A DNA stretch of 64,000 nucleotides from Pseudomonas putida NBRC 14164 (GTDB lineage Bacteria; Pseudomonadota; Gammaproteobacteria; Pseudomonadales; Pseudomonadaceae). Numbering within the stretch: the first letter of the stretch is position 1; every line of letters starts with the position of its first letter. The DNA lies in assembly GCF_000412675.1 (NCBI RefSeq), contig NC_021505.1, forward strand, positions 1,420,501 to 1,484,500, written 5' to 3'. Of this stretch, positions 25,601 through 34,600 are shown in pieces. A program made the translations under genes and the position numbers. Under the pieces are notes generated by a model. That model saw nothing but the letters and a program-made list of their open reading frames with translations, made no database searches and was not told the DNA's origin.

Positions 25601-28600
25601 GTGAGTTGCCGCTGCTTGATGAACAGCAGCAGCGCCTGGTAGTCGAGCAATGGAACCGTTGCCAGCCAACCGCCACGGACGGGCTCAGCGTCAGTGCCTT
25701 GATCGAGGCGCAGGTGGCACGGACTCCACAGGCACAAGCTGTGCGCTTTGCCGATGAATCGCTCACTTATCAGGGGTTGAACGACCGGGCCAATCAGTTG
25801 GCCCATGAGCTACGTGCGCTGGGCGTTGGCCCTGATGTGCTGGTGGGCATCGCCATGGAGCGAAGCCTGGACCTGGTCGTGGGCTTGCTGGCGATTCTGA
25901 AGGCCGGGGGCGCTTATGTGCCTATGGACCCGGAATACCCGCGTGAGCGCCTGACCTACATGCTTGAAGACAGCGGCGTGCATTTGCTGCTGACCAACCA
26001 GGCCTGCCAGGCGAAACTGCCGGTGCCCGATCAGGTTGAATGCGTGTTGGTCGACCATGGCGCGCTTCGCATGGCTGAGGCCCCTGGCAATCTGCCAAAC
26101 GTGACCGAACCCGGCAACCTTGCCTACATGATCTATACATCAGGGTCCACGGGTAGGCCGAAAGGTGCTGGTATTGATCAGCAGGCGCTTTGCTCCCGCT
26201 TGTTATGGATGCAAGCGGCCTATGCGCTTGGGGAAGACGACGTGGTGCTGCAAAAGACCTCGTTCAGCTTTGATGTATCGGTGTGGGAGCTGTTGTGGCC
26301 GCTGACCTGTGGTGCCAGGTTGCTGTTGTCCCGTCAGGGTGATCAACGTGATCCGGCGTTGTTGATCGAGCTGATTCGTACCCATGGCGTGACCACCCTG
26401 CACTTTATTCCTTCCATGCTCAGAAACTTCCTGGAGGCCGAGGGGCTGGCCCAGTGCCACAGCCTCAAACGCCTGTTTTCGGGCGGGGAGGCGTTGTCCA
26501 GTGACTTGCTGAACAAGGCCCTTGAGTGCCTGCCGCATGTGCAGATCTACAACCGCTATGGGCCGGTGGAGGCAACCATCAACGCGACTCACAGCCAGGC
26601 TTTGAGTGCAAGAAATGGCGATGTCGAGATCGGTAATGCGCTTCCTGATACACGCATTCTGATTCTTGACGCAGGGTTGCAGCCTGTACCTGTTGGTGTC
26701 TGCGGTGAGCTCTATATTGGTGGCAAGGCGCTAGCGCGTGGCTACCATCGCAAGGCGCTGCTCAGCGCCGAACGTTTTGTTCCCGATCCGTTCGCACAGC
26801 ACAGCGGTGACCGGCTTTATCGTACGGGTGACTTGGCCCGCTATCGCGTCGACGGTGCAGTGGAGTATGTGGGCCGGATCGACCATCAGGTGAAGATCCG
26901 AGGTTTCCGGATCGAACTCGGTGAAATCGAGGCATGCTTGCAGGAGCATGCAAGCGTTCTCCACGCCGTGGTGGTGGCGCAACCTGGCCCGCAGGGCCAT
27001 CAACTGGTTGGCTATGTAGTGCCTGCCCCCTCGGCCGGGCCTGAGATCGATGACGGGCAGTTGGCAGAGTTGCGCGATGAGCTTCGTAGCATCCTCAAAG
27101 CGAGCCTGCCTGACTACATGGTTCCAACGCACCTGGTGTTTTTGCAGCAACTGCCGCTTTCTCCAAATGGCAAGTTGGACCGCAAGGCGCTGCCGCAGCC
27201 CGACGCCAGCCTTCTGCAGGCAGATTACGTGGCGCCGCAATCGCAGCTGGAGAAACAGCTCGCTGCCATCTGGGCGGATGTCTTGAAGCTCGAAAAGGTG
27301 GGGCTGACAGACAACTTCTTCGAGCTGGGCGGGGATTCGATCATCTCGCTTCAGGTCGTCAGCCGTGCCCGTCTGGCGGGCGTGCAATTCACACCCAAGG
27401 AGTTGTTCGAGCATCAAACCGTGCAGGCGCTGGCAGCGGTAGCCCGGCGTTCGACGGGCCTGGTTATAGACCAGGGGCCGGTAACCGGAAGCATGCCCTT
27501 GACGCCGGTACAACGGCGATTCTTTGCGGTAGAGATACCTGCGCGGCACCACTGGAACCAGTCGGTGCTTTTGCGTCCGCGCGCGCCTCTGGATATGTCC
27601 ACCCTCACCACTGCCCTGCAAGCCTTGCTCGACCATCACGATGCGTTGCGTTTGCGCTTTGAGTGTACCGAGGGCGACTGGTCGGCACACTTTGCTCCCC
27701 AGCAGGCGCAGGCGGTCATTTGGCAACGCGCTCTTGAAAGTGTCGAACAGCTCCATGCGCTCGCCAACGAGGCGCAGCGAAGTTTGAGCCTGGAGCATGG
27801 GCCGATGTTGCGCGTGTTGCTGGTGACGTTGCCCGATGCCAGCCAACGGCTGTTTTTGGCCATCCACCATCTGGTGGTGGATGGCGTGTCCTGGCGAGTA
27901 CTGCTTGAAGACTTGCAGCAGGCTTACCAGGCAGTCAACGCCGGGCAGCCTGTGAAACTGCCAGCCAAGACAAGCGCCTTCAAGGCTTGGTCGCAGCGCC
28001 TGCATGCTTATGCGGGTAGTGCTGAACTGCAACGTGAAATGGCCTACTGGCAAGCCAGCTTGCAAGGCATCGGAAGTGCCCCATTACCAGTGGATCATGC
28101 CGCGGGCCGCAACCTGGCCAAATATGCCACTTCGGTGGCGACCCAGCTCGACCCGACATATACCCGCCAGCTGTTGCAGGAAGCCCCTGCGGCTTACCGC
28201 ACGCAGATCAACGACCTGCTGCTGACTGCATTGGCCCGGGTTGTTGCCCGCTGGATCGGGCAACCTGAGGTGGTCATCCGGCTGGAAGGGCATGGGCGCG
28301 AAGACCTGTTCGACGACATCGATGTAACCCGAACGGTCGGGTGGTTCACCAGCATTTACCCGGTGAAGTTGAAGCCCATCACGCAAATGGCTGCCTCGAT
28401 CAAGGCTGTCAAGGAACAACTCCGGGCTGTGCCAGACAAGGGCGTAGGTTATGGCGTACTCCGTTACCTTGGGGGGGAGGAACAGCAGCGTGCGCTGGAG
28501 CTGTTGCCTCAAGGAGATATCGTTTTCAACTACCTCGGGCAGTTCGATGGCAGCTTTGCAGATGAGGCGGCATTCCTGGTTCCGGCAACCGAGCGATGTG

Positions 28601-31600
28601 GTGAAGGTCAGGATGAAAACACGCCTCTGAGCAGCCTGCTGGCCATCAATGGCCAGGTCTATGCTGGTGAACTGAAGCTGAGCTGGACCTTCAGCCAGGA
28701 AGTGTTCGAGGAGTCGACGGTTCAATACCTGGCCGATGAACTCGCCCAGGAACTGAAGGCTGTGATTACTCATTGTTGTAAGACGGAGCATCATGGTGTT
28801 ACACCTTCGGACTTCCCGCTGGCCGGGCTGACCCAGGCACAACTGGACAGCCTGCCGCTGCCTGCCGCCGAGATCGCCGATGTCTATCCGTTGGCGCCGA
28901 TGCAGCAAGGCATGCTCTTCCACACGTTGTTTGACCAACAGGCCGGCAACTACATCAACCAGCTGCGCGTGGACGTGCACGGGCTGGATGTGCAGCGCTT
29001 CAAGCAGGCCTGGCAGGCCACTTTCGATGCCCACGACATCCTGCGTACCGGCTTCCTCATGCAGGGCGAACTGGAGCAGGCGGTGCAGGTGGTACGCAAG
29101 GCGGTCGAGCTGCCATTCAGCGAGCACGACTGGCGCGGCCAGCCGGCGCTGGAGCAGGCCTTGCAGGCGTTGGCCGAAGGCGAGCGCCAGCGTGGCTTTG
29201 ACCTGGCCGCAGCGCCATTGCTGCGCCTGGTACTGGTACGCACGGGCGATGACAGCTACCAGCTAATCTACACCAACCACCATATCCTCATGGACGGCTG
29301 GAGCACCTCGCGCCTGCTGGGTGAAGTGCTGCAACGCTATGCTGGCGTGGCGCCACAGGCGCAGGCCACTCATTACCGTGACTACATCGCCTGGCTGCAA
29401 AACCAGGACGCAGCGGTGGCAGAAGCCTTCTGGAAGGCCCAACTGGCTAGCCTCGATGAGCCGACCCGCCTGGCCCAGGCCATCGCCGGCAGCGCAGGCG
29501 TTGCTGGCACGGGCTACGGTGACCACCGGCTGGCCTTCGACCACGAGCAGACCGCGCGCATCGAAGCCTTCGCCCGGGCCAACCGGGTCACGGTCAATAC
29601 CCTGGTGCAATCGGCCTGGCTGCTGCTGTTGCAGCGCTGCACCGGCCAGGCCAGCGTGTGCTTCGGCGCCACGGTCGCCGGCCGCCCGGCAGACCTGCCC
29701 GGCGTGGAAGAGCAGATCGGCCTGTTCATCAATACCCTGCCAGTAATCGGCGCACCGCGTGCCGAGCAGACCGTGGCCGAGTGGATCGGCCAGGTGCAGG
29801 CCGGCAACCTGGCCGTGCGCGAGTTCGAGCACACGCCGCTGTACGACGTGCAGCGCTGGGCGGGGCAGGGCGGTGACGCGCTGTTCGACAGCATCCTGGT
29901 GTTCGAGAACTACCCGGTGTCCGAGGCGCTGCAACAAGGCGCCCCCGGTGGCCTGCGCTTTGGCGAGGTGGTCGTGCAGGAGCAGACCAACTACCCGCTG
30001 ACCTTGGTAGTAGAGCTGGGTGCGACCCTGTCGATGCAGTACAGCCATGACCGTGCGTTGTGGAGCGACGAGACCATTGGCCGTTTGGCGGGTTACTTCA
30101 CCAACCTGCTTCAGGCGCTAACCGATCGTGCTGATGCCGTTATTGGTGAACTGCCAATGCTGGCCCAGCCCGAACAGCAACTGATGGTCGAAGGCTGGAA
30201 CCACACCCAAGCGGCCTATCCGAACGAGCGCAGCATTCATTCGTTGATCGAAGCTCAGGTGTTCGCCACCCCGGACGCTCCGGCACTGGTGTTTGGCGAG
30301 CAGACCCTGAGCTATGTCGAGCTCAACCGCCGTGCCAACCAGCTGGCGCACAAGCTGCGCGAACTGGGCGTTGGCCCGGATGCGCTGGTGGGCATCGCCA
30401 TGGAGCGCAGCCTGGAGATGGTCATCGGCCTGTTGGGCATTGTGAAGGCTGGTGGCGCCTACGTGCCGCTGGACCCGGAATACCCGCAGGACCGCCTGGC
30501 CTATATGTTCGCAGACAGCGGCATCGGTTTGCTGCTGACCCAGTCGCACCTGCGTGACAACCTGCCGATTCCGGCCGGCCTGCGCAGCCTGGACCTGGAT
30601 GTCGAAGACCTCAGCGGCTTCAGCGACGCCAACCCGGCCGTCGATGTGGCGCCGCTGAACCTCGCCTACGTGATCTACACCTCCGGTTCCACCGGCCGCC
30701 CGAAAGGCGCCGGCAACAGCCACCAGGCGCTGGTCAACCGCCTGTGGTGGATGCAGAAGGCCTACGGCCTGGACGCCAGCGACAGCGTGTTGCAGAAAAC
30801 CCCGTTCAGCTTCGACGTGTCGGTGTGGGAATTCTTCTGGCCACTGATGACCGGCGCGCGTTTGGTCGTGGCTCAGCCAGGGGCGCACCGAGACCCGCAA
30901 CTGCTGGTGGACACCATCAACCAGCATGGCATCAGCACCCTGCACTTTGTGCCATCGATGTTGCAGGCGTTCATGACCCACGAAGCGGTCGAAAGCTGCA
31001 CCAGCCTCAAGCGCGTGGTGTGCAGCGGTGAAGCACTGCCGGCCGAGCTGGCGCGTCAAACCCTGCAACGGCTGCCGGCAGCGGGCCTGTACAACCTGTA
31101 CGGCCCGACCGAAGCGGCCATCGACGTGACCCACTGGACCTGCCAGCCGGACGAAAGCATCAGCGTGCCGATCGGCCAGCCAATCGACAACCTGAAAACC
31201 CACATTCTCGAAGGCAGCCTGCAACCGGCCGTGCGCGGCAGTGCCGGTGAGCTGTACCTCGGTGGCGTCGGTCTGGCTCGCGGCTACCACCAGCGCCCAT
31301 CGCTGACTGCCGAACGCTTCGTGCCGGACCCGTTCAGTGATAACGGCGGGCGCCTGTACCGCACCGGCGACCTGGCGCGCTACCGTGCCGATGGCGTGAT
31401 CGACTACGCCGGGCGTATCGACCACCAGGTGAAAATCCGCGGCCTGCGCATCGAGCTAGGCGAGATCGAAGCGCGCCTGCTGGAGCTGCCGAGCGTGCAG
31501 GAAGCGGTGGTGCTGGCGCAGGACGGGTCAAGCGGCAAGCAGCTGGTGGGCTATGTGGTGCCTGTCGACAATACGCAAGATGAAAGCGCACTGCGCGACA

Positions 31601-34600
31601 GCCTGCGTGAGGCGCTCAAGGCCGGTTTGCCGGATTACATGGTGCCGGCTCACTTGTTGCTGCTCGACAAGCTGCCAGTGACACCGAACGGCAAGCTCGA
31701 CCGCAAGGCCCTGCCACAGCCGGATGCCAGCCAGTTGCAGGGTGAATACGTTGCCCCGCAAAGCGAGCTGGAACAGCAGATTGCGGCGATCTGGGCGGAT
31801 GTGCTGAAGCTGGAGAGGGTCGGGCTGACCGATAACTTCTTCGAACTGGGTGGCGATTCCATCATTTCGTTGCAGGTGGTAAGCCGTGCACGTCTGCAGG
31901 ACATTCAGTTCACACCCAAAGAGTTGTTCGAGAACCAGACGGTCCAAAGGTTGGCGGCGATCGCGCGACGCAACGTGCGTAGTGCTGTCGATCAAGGGAA
32001 GGTTTCTGGCAGCATGCCATTGACTCCGATCCAACAATGGTTCTTCGCCGAAGACATCCCTCAGCGTCAGCACTGGAACCAGTCCGTACTGTTGCAGCCG
32101 AGTGAAATACTGCATAGCGAAACCTTGGGTGCCGCATTGTCCGCGCTGGTGGAGCATCACGATGCATTGCGCTTGAGTTTCGACCAAAGCGAAAGCGGCT
32201 GGCATGCGGCGTTCAAGGAGGCTCCCCAAGCATTGCTGTGGACGCGTTCGGTAACGGATGCCAGCCAATTGTCGCTGGTGACCGAGCAGGCGCAGCGCAG
32301 CTTGAACCTTGAGCAGGGGCCACTCTTGCGCGCAGTGCTCATCGACCTGGCCGACGGTGGGCAACGCCTGCTGCTGGTGATCCACCACCTGGTCGTTGAT
32401 GGTGTCTCGTGGCGCGTACTGCTAGCAGATCTGCAACAGGTTTACCTGGCGCTGCGGGACGGTCAACCGCTGAACCTGCCGGAGAAGACCAGTTCGTTCA
32501 AAGCCTGGGGGCAGCAATTGCGGGACTACGCGGCGAGCCCGCAGCTAGTGGCGCAAATGGACTACTGGCAGGCGCAGTTGCAAGGTACGAGCGATGCGCT
32601 GCCGTGTGACAACCCGCAAGGCGGCAATCTGCAAAAACACGCTGCCTCGGTCAGCAGCTGTCTGGACCGTGAGCGCACACGTCAACTGCTTCAGGTTGCT
32701 CCTGCGGCATACCGCACCCAGATCAACGACCTGTTGCTGACTGCATTGGCCCGAGTGGTTTGCCGCTGGACTGCACATCCGCAGCTGCTGGTTCGCCTGG
32801 AAGGTCATGGTCGTGAAGACTTGTTCGAGGGTATCGACCTCAGCCGGACGGTGGGTTGGTTCACCAGCATGTACCCGGTAAACCTGCACCCACAGCGTGG
32901 CATGGGGGATTCGATCAAGGCGATCAAGGAGCAACTTCGGGCGGTGCCGGACAAGGGCATGGGTTATGGGTTGCTGCGTTACCTGGGCGATGAGCAGGCA
33001 CGCAATACGTTGGTGCAGCTACCGCATGGCGAAGTCGTGTTCAATTACCTTGGCCAGTTCGATGGTAGCTTTGATGCATCCTCTGCTCTATTCGTGCCGG
33101 CCAAGGAATACCCAGGGGCACCTCAGGATAAGTCCGCGCCACTGGCAAGCATGCTAACGATAAATGGCCAGGTATACGGCGGTGAGCTCAAGTTGAACTG
33201 GAGCTTCAGCCGGGATCGGTTCGCGCAGGCCACACTGCAGCGCTTGGCCGATGACTATGTGACCGAACTCAACGCATTGATCGAGCATTGCTGCCTTCAA
33301 CAGCACACCGGTGTCACACCTTCGGACTTCCCGCTCGCTGGCCTGAACCAATCTCAACTGGACAGCTTGCCAGTACCTGTTCAACAGGTCGCTGATATCT
33401 ATCCGTTGTCGCCGATGCAGCAAGGGATGTTGTTCTATACCCTGCAGGGATCGGAGAGCGGACTGTACATCAATCAGACCTCGGTGGAAGTGGCCGGGCT
33501 CGAGATTGATCGTTTCATTACGGCCTGGAATCAGGTGATCGTGCGTCATGACATTTTGCGCACCGGGTTCTGGCTTTCACCCATGCTGGCCGAGCCACTT
33601 CAGGTGGTGCACCGCCAGGCCGAATTGCCAACGCGGGTCCTGGACTGGCGTGGGCGTGAGGTGAGCACTGACGATCTGCAAGCCTTGGCAGCGGATGAAA
33701 CGGCGCAAGGTTTCGATCTGATGAGTGCGCCATTGATGAGACTGACACTGGTCAGGCTCGACGATGAGCGTTTGCATCTGATCTGGACGCGACACCATAT
33801 CCTCATGGACGGCTGGAGCAACTCGCGCCTACTGGGTGAAGTTCTGCAGTGTTACCACGGTCAAGGGTCGAGTGTGCCGGTCACGCGCTTTGCAGAGTAC
33901 ATTCGCTGGCTCGCCCGCCAGCCGCAGGCTGCATTGCAGGCGTTCTGGTCGGGCAAGCTTCGCGAACTCGAAAGCCCGACCCTGTTGGCAGGGACGGTTG
34001 CCCCGTATGCCGACAGCAAACTTGAGGGTCACGATGCGTTGTACCTGCACTGGGATGCCGCGAAGACCTCGCGCCTGCGCCAGCAGGCACAGCGTTTGCG
34101 GGTAACCCCGAACACCCTCATTCAGGCCACCTGGCTGTTGTTGCTGCAACGCTATACCGGCCAGTCCAGCGTCTGCTTCGGCGCAACGGTTGCGGGGCGG
34201 CCGGCGGGACTGGCGGGTTCGGATGAAATGCTGGGCCTGTTCATCAATACCCTGCCCGTGGTCCAGGCTCCACAACCGGACGTAGTGGTGTCTGACTGGT
34301 TGCAACAGTTGCAGGCCTACAATTTGGAGCTGCGCGACCATGAACATGCAGCGCTGGCGGACGTACAACGCTGGGCCGGGCAACCGGGGCAGGCGTTGTT
34401 CGACAGTATCGTGGTCTTTGAAAACTACCCCGTGGATGAGCGTTTGCGCGAAAGCGCCGATGGCACCCTGCGGTTCGGTGAAGTCAGCAACCGTGATGTG
34501 ACCAACTTCGCCATGGACCTGGCCGTACACCTGAGCGAGACCTTGTCGGTCGAGTTCCTCTACCTGCGAAGCCGCTTCACCCAGGCGGCCACCGATGCCA

